A stretch of 64,000 nt of DNA from Aurantiochytrium sp. KH105. Its lineage: Eukaryota; Sar; Bigyra; Thraustochytrida; Thraustochytriidae. A program made the position numbers and the translations under genes. Below the pieces are notes generated by a model, which was given only the letters and a program-made list of their open reading frames with translations, was not told the origin of the DNA and did not search any database. The DNA is taken from the NCBI GenBank assembly GCA_003116975.1, contig BGKB01000014.1, positions 328,601 to 392,600 of the forward strand, in the 5' to 3' direction. Each line of letters starts with the position of its first letter. The stretch's first letter is position 1. Below, piece after piece: positions 20,301-29,361 of this stretch.

Positions 20301-23300
20301 ATGAAGAGCAGTCCATTCGCAAGGTGCTGTGCCGAGGTTTCGCAAGCGAAAGGATGCTTGCGAAGCGCAGTTGAGTGTCACGAGCCCAAGGTCGCACTCG
20401 ACCGCGTCAGCTTCGAGGATCACTGTCCCGATTTCTGCGCTGACAGGAATCAGCCACGTCGTCCAGTTTCCGCTAGGCACAAGCTGCCACCGGACCTCGA
20501 GGCTTGCTTCCACAGCGAAAGTATCCCGCAGAGAGTGACGTGCACTCGCCGGAAGCGTGCAGGTCACAATGGTTGGCTCTGTGCCCCCGGATGCTCCGAG
20601 GATAAAACTTTCTTGACCAAGAGTAAAGTACTCCGAGTTGCATGAGATATGAATCTGAGACTTGAACAAACCCGCGTTTCTCAGTATGAATTTGGCGGTC
20701 GCGCTCTTGCCAATCTTTATGGCAGGAAAGCGGACGACATCAGTCACGGCTTCCACTTTGGCTGCTGCGCCTCTTCCGCTAAGGCGGATATTTCTGCGTC
20801 CGAACATGTCTTCGAGTGCAAGGTTGGCGTGATAGTCTGTATTTGCGTGAATCGGTCGAAAGCGAATGGGCACCGTAACCGAAGACCCAGGTTGCACGAC
20901 AATCATCTTGTCCGGGATTTCAAAGCTCAGGTTGTTACAACGTGCACAGTTGAAAGTAAGCGTATGTGGGGAGGCGTTCGTAGCAACAATGTGCAAAAGG
21001 TTGCCCTCTGGTAAGACGTCGGGAGGAAAATGTTCGCGAGCAGGCGTTGGTTTGAAGGCGAGAACGTCGGGCTTGAGATCGAGCCTTCGAACAGCATTTC
21101 CTTCGAAACGGAGAACCTGCGAGCAATCCTTGACGTTGGTGATTTCTGCGTCACCGAGGCCTAGATCCATGCGCATGTCGGACACCTGCCAAGGGCCAAA
21201 GTGCAGCTTGACGGGCACGCTGAGCGGGACGCAAAGCTTTCCCTCGAAATCGATGCGAAAGAGGTAGCTATCACCTGGTTTGAGCGGTGGTAGCTCTGGA
21301 AGTGTGGATGCTTTTGCACGTCCTGCCAGCGTGTCTTCAGGATCCACAGCATCGCTGCCTACGCTTTTGGCGATGGCTGCCGAGGGTCGAAAGACACGTA
21401 ACGAGGGAATCTCCGGCACAATGGGAATAAGTGTATTTCCATTCTTACAGAAGCGCTCGAGCTCCGCGTCCGCATGCGCGTTCATAAGTGCCGCGGCCTT
21501 GTCAGGATGAAGAAGATGTGACGATTGACCCAGCAAGTAGCCGGAAGAACCTTGCTGCGAGACGATTTGCGGCGAGGCTCTCTTCATGGACATTTGCCCG
21601 GGTCGACCTTCGTGGGAGCGCATGGACGACGCTGGAAGGATCTTTGAGCCTTGGAGTCTGGCTAACTTGTGATTGAGCGAGGGTTGCTGCAGAGGCTGAA
21701 GACGCTTTGATGATTGCAACTTTGAGGCCTGCGATGGCGGGAAGCCAGAGTCCAGACCGGCGCGGCCCGAGACTTTGTAGACTAGTGTCGAATTCTTGAA
21801 TGAAGAACGACTGTGGACGCCCTTGCGAGACATGCTCATGCGGATCTTTTGAGAAGTGAGTGAGCTCATTCCAGCTTCGACAGACTTATTGCGAGTGATG
21901 CGCAGTGCATGTGCAAGTCGCCGCCGGAGGATTGCCCATGCATGTTTGCGCTCTATAATGTGCACTTTCTGGCCGGTTTCCGTGTACGAAGGCAATATCC
22001 CGGCAAAGAGAATCTGAAACTTGCGCAGTTGCCACGCCAGATCGGGGCTGCCAATATAAAGTACCCGCGAAAGCTCCAGCGGCAAGCTGCCTTTGTTGGT
22101 TATCGTGACAAAGGCCGAACTTATGGTGTCAGTCTTGCGCGTACCATATGAGATGAGACCTGAGGGCCCTGCAGATGTGCTTGCTTTGAGCTCGCCAACA
22201 ATGCCGCGCAATGGAAAAACCATCGGTTTTCCGTTGGCCATGCACGTGAGCTCTTGCAGATACGAACCGACCGTCGTGGCGTGGAAGGAGATCGTCACTT
22301 GCGCTGATTCTTCGGGCTCCAGCGTCACCAAAGCCGGCGAAACAGTAAAAGGGCTAGCCACATTAAAGGTGAGCTTTTGCACCGTGGTGCCCTTGTTGCG
22401 AGGCTCCCATATGCGCGTGGTCATGGAGTCAACTGGAACAGCGCCGAAATCGAAGAGCTCGTCTGCTTCTGGCAGACCATGAATTGCCTCAACCAGTGCG
22501 TTTCCAACGAGAGCGATCTCAGTGGCCCACACGTGCTTTTCAGCCCATTCTTGCGCATGCTCACGCTTTGCGTCACGGCCTTGGACGTGGCCATACGTTT
22601 CATCACTGAAAGCTTGAACGCACGCCATCTCGCGCAATTGACCTTCTGATTCTGGCTTGAATGTTAGCGGCAGGAAACAGGCGGCAAAGGGCGCAAGGTG
22701 TCCTTCTTGATCTTGCCCTGCGACTTGCACAGGCGCGTATCCAAATCTGTCCTCCATGTCACCCAAGTCGAGCACATAGCGCACAGGTTTGGAACTCCAA
22801 TTTCGAATTGTGACCCATCGACGCGAGGATGCCCCTGCGAGACAATTTCCAAAGTTGACAACGGGTGTACGTCCCTCTCGTGGCAAAATGTTGAAGCTGA
22901 TCGGGCCCTCTTGGCACACTAGAATGCCCGAAACATGCGAGGGGAAGTTGTCGACGGTCAGATGGTGCTTGACACCTACAAGTCCAAAGCGAAGAGGGTA
23001 GTCGCTCACAGAGTTTTCGGGCTTGATCAAAGCACGAGAGGGCCCAAGACTCTCCGCAACAAGACCCCGAGACGCGAAAACGCTGAGTTTAGAGTCATCT
23101 TCTGCAATCACAGAGGCCTCGACCACGACTTTGGAGGATGTGCCCTTGTAGTCTCCTAAATGTGTGCGTACGAATGGAAGATTCTCGGACGAACGGCCCA
23201 CAACGTGCCATGTAAAAGGCTCCCCTTCCTCGGCGCAAAGCGACAGACGATTCTCCCCCGATAGATCTTGATCACAAAGCCTACAGAGCTCACTCGTGTG

Positions 23301-26300
23301 TTGCGACACACTCCCACTCGCGCGTGCGAAATCGAGACTGCCCCCCGCAGGTCCAACAAAGCTCGATGGGCTCGTCTCTTGTAACCATGCCTCAAGCGCT
23401 GCGATCCTGTTGAGGTCAAAGCCACCAGGAATTTGTGGGCCTGATGGTGCAGCAACTACTCCCACGAGCTCGAGAAGACCACAAGGTCCAGCGGCGGCAT
23501 ATGTGATAGATACTGGGTGCAAGACCCGCACTCCCAGCACAGATCGGTAGATGCCGCGAAAGGAGCCTGGCGAGAAGGACACTTCGATCCAAGCGCAGCC
23601 AAGCGCCGGAATCTTCGTCTTTGTCGAAGGGTCTGAGCTAATAGCAGCCGTGAAATGAGTTCCCAGAGGCAAAAGAAGAAAGTGCAGCTCGTACGGAGAG
23701 TGATTGACGACCGGAAGGCTGAGTGTGACCGGTTTTCCGCTGGGCGCAGAGATACCGAAAAACGTACGGGGCGCAAGCGGAAATTCAAGTGCTCGACCAA
23801 CAAATCCAATGAGTCGTACCTGCAAAGGAGCTCGTAGGATCATGGAGGTGATCTCAATGACAAAATCAAAGGCCCCAGTCCAGTCACCAGGTCCTGAGAG
23901 CTCAAGGTCAACAATCGCTTGATTGCGCGCTGGGACCTCGAGCAAATTGGGCAACTTTATCCAGGGGCACCCTCGGAGAGTTAGGGAGACCAATGACGAT
24001 TCGGACGACATATTTTCGATGATAAACTTGCGCTTGATCACTTGGAATGGATCCACGAGACCAAAGTCCACGTCGAGCTTGGCATGGGCATCAAAGTTGA
24101 CCCACTCAGGCCCGCTATCCACGCTACTTTCATCGTCACTGTCTCCGTCGCTATTATCGTCATGCTCTTGCAAACGATAACGCAAGGTCAGCTTGGGGTC
24201 CGCTGCCTGCAGTGACTTCCCGACCACACTATAGTTGACTGCTGTACGTGCCAATTCCTCAAGAAAGGGCACGTTTTCTTGAGGACGGTCCTGTGGACGG
24301 TCGTATGGTACTCTTCGCTGCACACGAAAGCCTCCAAGTCCTCCCATGAGTTTGCGAACTTGCGCCCAGGGCTTCTTCACGAAGGCGTTCATGTTACGTC
24401 TTCCTGGCCCTGTCGTATTGGAGGCTTTCGTCGTTGCGCCTCCACCAGCAGTCCCAGAGGGTGATCGTTCGAGTGCATCGACAAGTGTGCTGAGCGTGGG
24501 CGGTGCTTCGAGATCCATGGCGCGCAAGGTGCTCCTTCGTTTCCTTGTTAGGGTCACAGGCGCTTTGGTCTTGTCGGTTGGGTCGGCGGCGTATATCGCC
24601 TGTTCCTGCCGTGTCAGCCCTCGCACGACTATGGGGGCCCCACAGTGTCCAATCAAAGGCAGGTACTGTGTCTCCCCAGTGTTGCTCGTCACACAGAGTG
24701 ATGCCTCGTGAAGGCCCGTGAAGTGCCCTGGGACGAAGTGCATGGGAACAAATGCCTCCTGAAACTTAAAAATGCTGAGACTGTCGACGTCAGCTGCAAA
24801 CGCAAGGTTCTCGTCGGTCTCATACGTGTCATCCTCAACATCGTCAGTATTGGCAATGATTTTTATGGCCACGTCGAGTTGTTTTGGTGTCACATTTGAC
24901 ACAGCGACGATAAAGGTTGTCTGTTGCCCAGGGCCGATCCAAAGAGGCCTGCGCATCATGCTCTTTATCTCGAAGGCTGGGCCACAGAACCCACGGAGCT
25001 CCGCTGTGCCGAGGACTTGACCGGAGAACTCTTGCACGCGTATCTCTCCTTGAACACTTGATGACTTTTCTGTGTGTCGCTGCGGACGAAAGATAATGTC
25101 GAGAGAAATTGACGTAACTGCAGGTGAGAACCGAAGCACAGCTGGGACAACTTCAAAGACCTCGGGCGGATCGAGCATTACGAAAACATCGAGATCCCGT
25201 TTGGGTGCGAATTTCGTCTGCACCTTGACCTTGCACGTCTCTTCGGTTGTTGTGTGAGTAAACTCAATGACTGCGCGGTCAAACAGGAGCGGCACTGTCT
25301 TACGTCCATTAGCAGGGTCATCGGAAGGATCTGCAGAATACAAGGCCGCCATCAGAGATGTAGAGGATGTGCCCCGCTCCGAGGATTCGCTACTAAGCTG
25401 ACTGAAACTCTCTGTGTCTCCGCCAACAAAGGTACCCAGAATCAAGTCATCGTCGTCGTCTTCTTCATCTTCGTCTTCCTCGCCCTCCTCGCTCTCATCT
25501 TCGTTGTTGGGCCCATCTGCGACTTTCGTATCTTTCTTCTCGTCGGACACCAGCCCAAGCCCTTCCTGGGCAGTTCCACCCTTGGTTTCTGCACGATGGG
25601 TGGAGATTCCCTCGCTGTGCGCTTTGGTCTCTTCGTCTTGCTCATCATCATCGGCGACAGAAGCGCGCGCAAGGCTCGCTTTCGAGCCTCTTTGCATGAA
25701 TGCTGCAGCAACTTGGAGTTTTCTGATCAGCTTTGAAGTCCTCTTTTGTAACTTGCGTTGGCTCGCGCGTAATGCTTGTCTTGCCATAATTTTTCTTGTT
25801 GCAACGCTAGAAAAGAAAGGATGTAATATCACTGACGCCATGGTGTAGAAAGGGACGCCTGTCGAGGTATAACCAGCAGGCAGGGGTAGCATGCCGCCTT
25901 CCAGTCTGTAGAATGGATGACCAGAGTTGCTGTACACAAGTGGGCGCTCAAATTGCGTGACACGATCGTCACCGGCGAAAGCAAAAATTCCATCGCTTGT
26001 GCATGCAACCGGGCGTTTGCGCAAAGGCAGCGCGGCTCCATAGAGTGGAAGCCCCGAGTCTTTCTTGTAAACGATCGGTATTGGCGGAAAGTTACACGGT
26101 GGCGCAAAAAGAACCTTGCCGTCACCACAGAGTGCGGCCGGGACAGGATTGGAGCGAGCTATTTCCGCTCCAGATTCATCTCGATCGGAACCCCACATCT
26201 CGAGATCTTGATCGTCTTCTAAGGCCTCTGCGATCATCACCGTCGCCGCGAAGATGTCTCCGTTGCTTGTCCGAAAACGAATTTCAACCCGATCGTCCTC

Positions 26301-28886
26301 AGCCCAGATTGGCGCGGATTCTGGCTCCCCAGAGTCGCTGCTTCCAAGCGCAGAAGTTAATGCGGCACTATCTTCTGAGCTGTCATCCGATTCTGCAGAT
26401 TCCCCATCATAGCGGGGTTTCCCTCCAGCTGCGTTTTGGGAGCTGTGCTGAAAGGGCTGCATGGACGTGACAGGTTCCACCTGTGCAATGACGCCAAGGA
26501 ACCTACGTATTGGGTCTTGTAAGGTCTCTGTAATCCAAATTTCAATCTCGCCACGCGGAAGAATAGGATGCGAAGGCAAAAGGTCTCTTGGGCTTTCCGT
26601 TTTTGTGAGATGATGATACGCAGAAACGATCGGAACCGGGGTTGACGTGAGTCCTGCGCGTTCACTTTGTGTTGGGTGTTGTTCTTGCTGCTTTGCAACG
26701 GTTGCGGTTGTATCAGAAAATGAGTTCATAGTCGACGCCGAATCGGCTCTCGATAGATCATCGTCCTGATATTGAGAGCGAGAGTCGTGGTCTTCACTGT
26801 CCGCATCCAAGAAGGGAATCGAGGGTGGCTCCCACCCATTTGCGTGCGAGGAGGGTTCCGCTGCAGCAAGTCGTGCGCCATGTGCGCCGTTTTTGTACTG
26901 CGCGGCAAGAAAGCCCGCGGGCATTCTCGTTCCTCGAAGATAGCCATATGTTTGGGCGCTTGTTTCATCGGGGTCGGCCGTGTCGGCAGGATTTGCTTGC
27001 ACAGCATCATCTTGCTCGATATCTACTAGCTCCCGCACTGGAAGAGATGTGTGACGGCTGGAGATCGTCTTGCTAGGTCTAGTGGCCTTTTTCCCTGAGC
27101 TGAGAGCCGATGGCTTCAAAGTACCTTGAAAAGGAGGTGGATACGGAGAGTAGCCAAGCTCGGCCATATCCTGGAGATCTGGGATCGCTTTGAGCATTGA
27201 GGGAGTGCATACTGGTATAAGTTCCGTGCCTGGACGAAAAAGCATTGGTGGGACGGTCGTGCAGTTTTCTGGAACTTCCGGCAGTTCTGGAATTCGTAAG
27301 GCAACGCGCACAAGCGCTCGCTCCGAGGTCGGCACGGGCATTGCCATCGATTCAATCCCACAAATTCGATCAGCGAGACCATGCGTTCGCGAGGCAAAGA
27401 CTGGCGCGTGTGCCTCGTGTGACGCTGTGCTCGATGCAGTGGCTGCCTCGTCGCTCTTCTGCGCAAAGAGCTGCACCACAGTTCCAGGTCGTTGGAGCAC
27501 GGAGCGAACCGCTTCGACGCGACGTCTTACTTCAACTTTCAGTTTGGCATACTCTTGGTCCGCGGCGGCAAGAGCTTTCGCAAAGCCCTCGTACCGTGAC
27601 GCATGAGGACCGAGAAGGGCACCAAAGCCAGTGACACACTCTTTTCGAAGCTCAGCGGCACGAAAGCGAACTTCGAGAGCGTCCATGCGCGAGAAGACAC
27701 TGGCCCATATTCCTAGAAAGGTTAGGATTGCCTTTTCAACACGACGATCCTCTTTATAGTCGTGCAGAAGGTCTTGCATGAGAGGCACAAAGAGAGCGCA
27801 AAATTGCAAAAGCCCGAGATCAACATCGAGCGTGTCACTGCATGCAAAGTCTCCCTCGAAGAAGGCATCGGCGTTTTCAGCATCAACAAAGTCAAAGTCG
27901 CTCGCATTGTCGGCTTCGGCATTTTGCGAGACCAAGAGATCGGATTCGGCCTCGAGCATCTTCAAGAGGTTGGCTACAACCAACGGCGACAATTGTTCTC
28001 GGGACGCAAGTAGCTCATAGGCAACAAAGAGAATGCCGGCGCGACAGCGAAGACGGGCCTCTGGTTGCTCGAATTGAATGACTGGTCCGAGTAAGCTAGT
28101 CACAACAGCCACAAGCTGCTGTGTAGGTCGAGTACCGGACCGGAAACACCAATATCGAGTCTCATCAGCTAGAGGAAATGCTGAAGCATTGAATGCTCGG
28201 GCGATAAACTCCACGACGAAGATGCGAATCCTCTTGCGCTGGCTCTGGTCATCTGAAATAGCCGAGCTCCCAGGAAGTCGAGCCTTGCTAACACGACGAA
28301 ACATGCCTACTGCCGCTGCCGCAGCTGCATAGTTGCTGATTGTTAGTGTAGACCCAAGAACCTTGGCAGCGTGCAGTCTAATGTCGATGATTTCATCTCC
28401 AACGACTGTATCAAGCAGTGCCGTCACAAAGCCCTGAGCATCTCGTGGCGAAAGGACATCCCACATGGGAAACTTGCGGAAGAGGCCTCCGATGTTGATA
28501 ATAGCGGCCTTGCGCAAGGTTGGCTCGGGATGGGAAATGAGGTCCACAAATTGTCTCCATGCCCGTTGTGCCCCGCTAAAATCCTGTGAGGCAAGCAAAG
28601 ATGCCAGAATAAGCTCGGCGCGATAGGCTCTAGAAATTTCTTTCTCCAGCGAAGCGCTCTCGAAAAGTCTTCGTGTGCGCTTTTTGAGTTCTAGAGTCCC
28701 CACGTCAGTTGATGTAAACGTTGTCGATTGCAACTGCAAGTCATCATCATCTTCGCTCGATCTATGAGAAAGGCGGACGCTCGTCTCTGAGAAAGATAGT
28801 ACTTCTTCGTTTTCTTGCTGGCTATCTCTGCTCGCCGTGTCCCTGCTCGCGACGGCCTCCGTCGCCTCCTCGGGCTGGTCCTCCAT
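14370..28886 (-). CDS. Giant HYDIN-like multi-ASH (MSP-fold) axonemal protein, 4838 aa
   Basis: A single uninterrupted 14.5-kb frame. Residues ~45-500 are HEAT/armadillo-like helices. Residues ~1130-1150 form an acidic tract (EEGEEDEDEEDDDDDLILG). From ~1200 to ~4700 there are many tandem Ig-like ASH/MSP repeats with the usual pattern of hydrophobic strands, 'PxxxxxxxG' turns and 'F.P' endings, for example TLEPEESAQVTISFHATTVG. Such arrays are typical of HYDIN, CFAP47, CFAP65, DLEC1 and related central-pair or ciliary proteins. Size and repeat number favour HYDIN, but I saw neither the adenylate-kinase-like insert of animal HYDIN nor a calponin-homology domain, so the exact orthologue is open. 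Likely role: structural projection in the flagellar axoneme. The C-terminus ends in Gly/Asp/His-rich sequence. Start MEDQPEEATEAV at 28886; no better upstream Met. Confidence 0.86.
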   Translation of the reverse strand: MEDQPEEATEAVASRDTASRDSQQENEEVLSFSETSVRLSHRSSEDDDDLQLQSTTFTSTDVGTLELKKRTRRLFESASLEKEISRAYRAELILASLLASQDFSGAQRAWRQFVDLISHPEPTLRKAAIINIGGLFRKFPMWDVLSPRDAQGFVTALLDTVVGDEIIDIRLHAAKVLGSTLTISNYAAAAAAVGMFRRVSKARLPGSSAISDDQSQRKRIRIFVVEFIARAFNASAFPLADETRYWCFRSGTRPTQQLVAVVTSLLGPVIQFEQPEARLRCRAGILFVAYELLASREQLSPLVVANLLKMLEAESDLLVSQNAEADNASDFDFVDAENADAFFEGDFACSDTLDVDLGLLQFCALFVPLMQDLLHDYKEDRRVEKAILTFLGIWASVFSRMDALEVRFRAAELRKECVTGFGALLGPHASRYEGFAKALAAADQEYAKLKVEVRRRVEAVRSVLQRPGTVVQLFAQKSDEAATASSTASHEAHAPVFASRTHGLADRICGIESMAMPVPTSERALVRVALRIPELPEVPENCTTVPPMLFRPGTELIPVCTPSMLKAIPDLQDMAELGYSPYPPPFQGTLKPSALSSGKKATRPSKTISSRHTSLPVRELVDIEQDDAVQANPADTADPDETSAQTYGYLRGTRMPAGFLAAQYKNGAHGARLAAAEPSSHANGWEPPSIPFLDADSEDHDSRSQYQDDDLSRADSASTMNSFSDTTATVAKQQEQHPTQSERAGLTSTPVPIVSAYHHLTKTESPRDLLPSHPILPRGEIEIWITETLQDPIRRFLGVIAQVEPVTSMQPFQHSSQNAAGGKPRYDGESAESDDSSEDSAALTSALGSSDSGEPESAPIWAEDDRVEIRFRTSNGDIFAATVMIAEALEDDQDLEMWGSDRDESGAEIARSNPVPAALCGDGKVLFAPPCNFPPIPIVYKKDSGLPLYGAALPLRKRPVACTSDGIFAFAGDDRVTQFERPLVYSNSGHPFYRLEGGMLPLPAGYTSTGVPFYTMASVILHPFFSSVATRKIMARQALRASQRKLQKRTSKLIRKLQVAAAFMQRGSKASLARASVADDDEQDEETKAHSEGISTHRAETKGGTAQEGLGLVSDEKKDTKVADGPNNEDESEEGEEDEDEEDDDDDLILGTFVGGDTESFSQLSSESSERGTSSTSLMAALYSADPSDDPANGRKTVPLLFDRAVIEFTHTTTEETCKVKVQTKFAPKRDLDVFVMLDPPEVFEVVPAVLRFSPAVTSISLDIIFRPQRHTEKSSSVQGEIRVQEFSGQVLGTAELRGFCGPAFEIKSMMRRPLWIGPGQQTTFIVAVSNVTPKQLDVAIKIIANTDDVEDDTYETDENLAFAADVDSLSIFKFQEAFVPMHFVPGHFTGLHEASLCVTSNTGETQYLPLIGHCGAPIVVRGLTRQEQAIYAADPTDKTKAPVTLTRKRRSTLRAMDLEAPPTLSTLVDALERSPSGTAGGGATTKASNTTGPGRRNMNAFVKKPWAQVRKLMGGLGGFRVQRRVPYDRPQDRPQENVPFLEELARTAVNYSVVGKSLQAADPKLTLRYRLQEHDDNSDGDSDDESSVDSGPEWVNFDAHAKLDVDFGLVDPFQVIKRKFIIENMSSESSLVSLTLRGCPWIKLPNLLEVPARNQAIVDLELSGPGDWTGAFDFVIEITSMILRAPLQVRLIGFVGRALEFPLAPRTFFGISAPSGKPVTLSLPVVNHSPYELHFLLLPLGTHFTAAISSDPSTKTKIPALGCAWIEVSFSPGSFRGIYRSVLGVRVLHPVSITYAAAGPCGLLELVGVVAAPSGPQIPGGFDLNRIAALEAWLQETSPSSFVGPAGGSLDFARASGSVSQHTSELCRLCDQDLSGENRLSLCAEEGEPFTWHVVGRSSENLPFVRTHLGDYKGTSSKVVVEASVIAEDDSKLSVFASRGLVAESLGPSRALIKPENSVSDYPLRFGLVGVKHHLTVDNFPSHVSGILVCQEGPISFNILPREGRTPVVNFGNCLAGASSRRWVTIRNWSSKPVRYVLDLGDMEDRFGYAPVQVAGQDQEGHLAPFAACFLPLTFKPESEGQLREMACVQAFSDETYGHVQGRDAKREHAQEWAEKHVWATEIALVGNALVEAIHGLPEADELFDFGAVPVDSMTTRIWEPRNKGTTVQKLTFNVASPFTVSPALVTLEPEESAQVTISFHATTVGSYLQELTCMANGKPMVFPLRGIVGELKASTSAGPSGLISYGTRKTDTISSAFVTITNKGSLPLELSRVLYIGSPDLAWQLRKFQILFAGILPSYTETGQKVHIIERKHAWAILRRRLAHALRITRNKSVEAGMSSLTSQKIRMSMSRKGVHSRSSFKNSTLVYKVSGRAGLDSGFPPSQASKLQSSKRLQPLQQPSLNHKLARLQGSKILPASSMRSHEGRPGQMSMKRASPQIVSQQGSSGYLLGQSSHLLHPDKAAALMNAHADAELERFCKNGNTLIPIVPEIPSLRVFRPSAAIAKSVGSDAVDPEDTLAGRAKASTLPELPPLKPGDSYLFRIDFEGKLCVPLSVPVKLHFGPWQVSDMRMDLGLGDAEITNVKDCSQVLRFEGNAVRRLDLKPDVLAFKPTPAREHFPPDVLPEGNLLHIVATNASPHTLTFNCARCNNLSFEIPDKMIVVQPGSSVTVPIRFRPIHANTDYHANLALEDMFGRRNIRLSGRGAAAKVEAVTDVVRFPAIKIGKSATAKFILRNAGLFKSQIHISCNSEYFTLGQESFILGASGGTEPTIVTCTLPASARHSLRDTFAVEASLEVRWQLVPSGNWTTWLIPVSAEIGTVILEADAVECDLGLVTLNCASQASFRLRNLGTAPCEWTALHDMINAASGDCLNVELSASSGEIGAGQDTVLTIQFEPRTCDLLELVIPIESDGGNLTLRICGTVVAPQLIVPEDLDMDFGVILLEKRMQKGFKVENVGRIAVDVRAQLFIHNHTLEGSRKAKASRIVSMWGSSQEGETPTKVVQSAIRGRITELRHETSADREEALPDPDQVDFVRGACFALGPVEAHLEPGESVTTVLEAFGDPSLPDVQSEAVNVIGSWVITAQQLVDVEWKGRLRARIGKLDANVEVPALLEGSRPREISAQDGALYSYFGVCMVNCEFLRRAACELVNNGTVNIEFLIQPEPRDMSDGDDSQEPVFEIQPRAGQLAPGERISIDVVFLAQTEGFYRLVTDVRFRPTGSAASSGGERLEQVVFCATSGVPRLVCLVGELKYGRCQIDGKPIVQTFQLQSAGNCPVSWSAKVVKGAEHFLLECFEGIISPQDDVLVPVKFSPRGACMPEDEDLLACTGLLLVEWAGQTPYEIELCGEGARGRLKWSVEGETPEEGIQFGTQPVHAGCHPAWRSVHLQNEGQLGLDVVVRADLDNSVFAICAREDERRQRDMEMQIERRFAQAELQQTLSGGALQVSRLMTQQALKMNSAARSLGDQNSKIFENEPVADRDMEDLSRLSSTDSKSTFTRKFHLTPGDVTVLHVGFAPIVERTHHGELEIGIAGVSGCEQHILVEGSGGEFRISAEQAMQIDSVGVGFTTLDTLTLRNTGKLHSQVEVTVDPPEVGQQMTFTIEEVLVHADDAHTRTRPMYETEMMHQKAHEAGIHHLQFLLHGESTVRLLVGFFPTHVGQLSGALLIRPLHEGLGDAEDLLATSSRVRAKETAGTRRQNIVGPFGLVIPFSIDAVNNRLRLLRTSNVAMGRLACGQTCTDIRLLANGTDMEIDFSVRFSRQDAAWSVSPEIGTLGPGTQVELHITFTTPREGESSGGKRDNAIDVDDWHEVEIEVLNETTGARDVCIRGYGAAGFPALQTNLDGQNRVDFGACQLNSAVSVPIVFRNVGTGMLHVQPRIEYESKEDHEQVLFIGWERLNSTHRDRSLPAQLDMAVGRSPEHLTYAKSLGDLLSHTGDGTGEGIDQPIFTGFGVLEPGAELRMMITFSPRFRGEVAAKLVIETNAERGRGGGASEVSLTGAGHSFDLHMDLLTNRIHFGTWMLGQSHTIKVPLRRRGDENVPVKLLFDKVRYERAWPPPFGCGGILTVGEGTTGKAKPEPLQHELGHVRLSSAEVDVSGSESTEENVDEVELELSVPSAWLDNKLVPKRESIEALRTLINAQPAPPANSTVSLFLLRPGSLPPYQIDVMFSFKFPRIAVELSEPVPSDGEKDRILIRDLGEIGRPGESVLAGLSEKDRSHVGAVIRFGSVLTRQAVAKSFVISSDSPLRIPFKAQIEVQKHANSTENYNAFFSLSRKEGVLEAEEPMAIKLRCNFSIPFDATHNPALVRIQFLHGALPEMIIPIDVRTMDHVFSAVHLAPVKFVEPVFVGRAEKGILRLANVTGDPVEANITFGDAAFSLGGGLVNPVKIPAQEEPMEIAVHFLPSEDAAYDSSIDIQVDKMVFSVGISGIGSRAGLKLKPTNCVDFGFVGAMLRGDETLAVRNTSALPLLVEVDCAGIGEAWLDARPRHFTLKARSSQMVQLEFLPTKEASYDGALVVRAFEAESDIEEKDSSMKMGSGALRRRQLVEETVRVAGVGGRVSLAFPKELNFGRISTHIRQAAYLELANKGDVAMDVRLVARDVDGVAVVKFVPSELALLPGQSVDVNVLLTLQLDQEQSFWIDILPVVADAQDFGVTASNPYSWSLRVAAFGDKIDLSEEMQRILAEERLPKLAFRSDDVEDEHLRHVLRPVVQLPQASFAHLLRPVEPSLDAASVQFQNALARPAPLVSEVPQHATRPKWHENRAPLKLERSSRESAAQALSTSYTFSNARWKALFAGGGNDDGDGDLDHDNSGSRGGSGPHDENGGIHANHARRK

Positions 28887-29361
28887 TGCAGGACCAGGTC
28901 GCTCAAGTTGGCGGCTGCGATTGAGCTTTTCGATCTACGCGTCAAACGGCACCAACGCGCTGAGGCAAGTGAGTCCGAAAGGCCGCGGCGCTCACGTGAG
29001 ACACGATGTCTGAGGTGCACCAGGCGCAACGCGGGTCCCTTGCGCCGCACGCCGCAACGCTTGCGCCGCAAGGCTCAGCGGCTAGGTCTCGCCGCGACCA
29101 ACGTATAAGTCGGGTATGCAAGCCCAGGTTTTATGGGACGCGTGACCCAATGTGCGCAACCCAAATTCATATCTTGTAGAGCGACGTTGCTGACGCAAAG
29201 TCAGGTCGTAAAAGTGATTCCCTTGATGTGTGAAAACAAGGCTTGCAGCGGTCGGTGTATTGGTTCTCTACCCAAAGTGGCAGACTGTCTGAGCCTAACG
29301 AGAAGAACATGTACAGCAGTTTCGTACAATTCATTACTCCATTATTTGAACATTTTTTTTT
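28887..29361. promoter_or_regulatory. Upstream region of the HYDIN-like gene and 3' UTR of the IQ/WW gene
   Basis: This 475-bp spacer separates two minus-strand genes. The part near the HYDIN-like ATG is GC-rich and has two copies of CTTGCGCCGCA, at 29039-29049 and 29060-29070 (21 bp apart), 150-185 bp upstream of the start. The part near 29340 is T-rich, as expected for a 3' UTR. I looked for an RFX X-box pair and found only a poor match. Confidence 0.4.

Noticed and set aside
28887-29361. RFX X-box upstream of the HYDIN-like gene
   Set aside because: Only a poor match (GTGCACC...GCGCAAC) was seen, and it does not meet the consensus spacing and bases.
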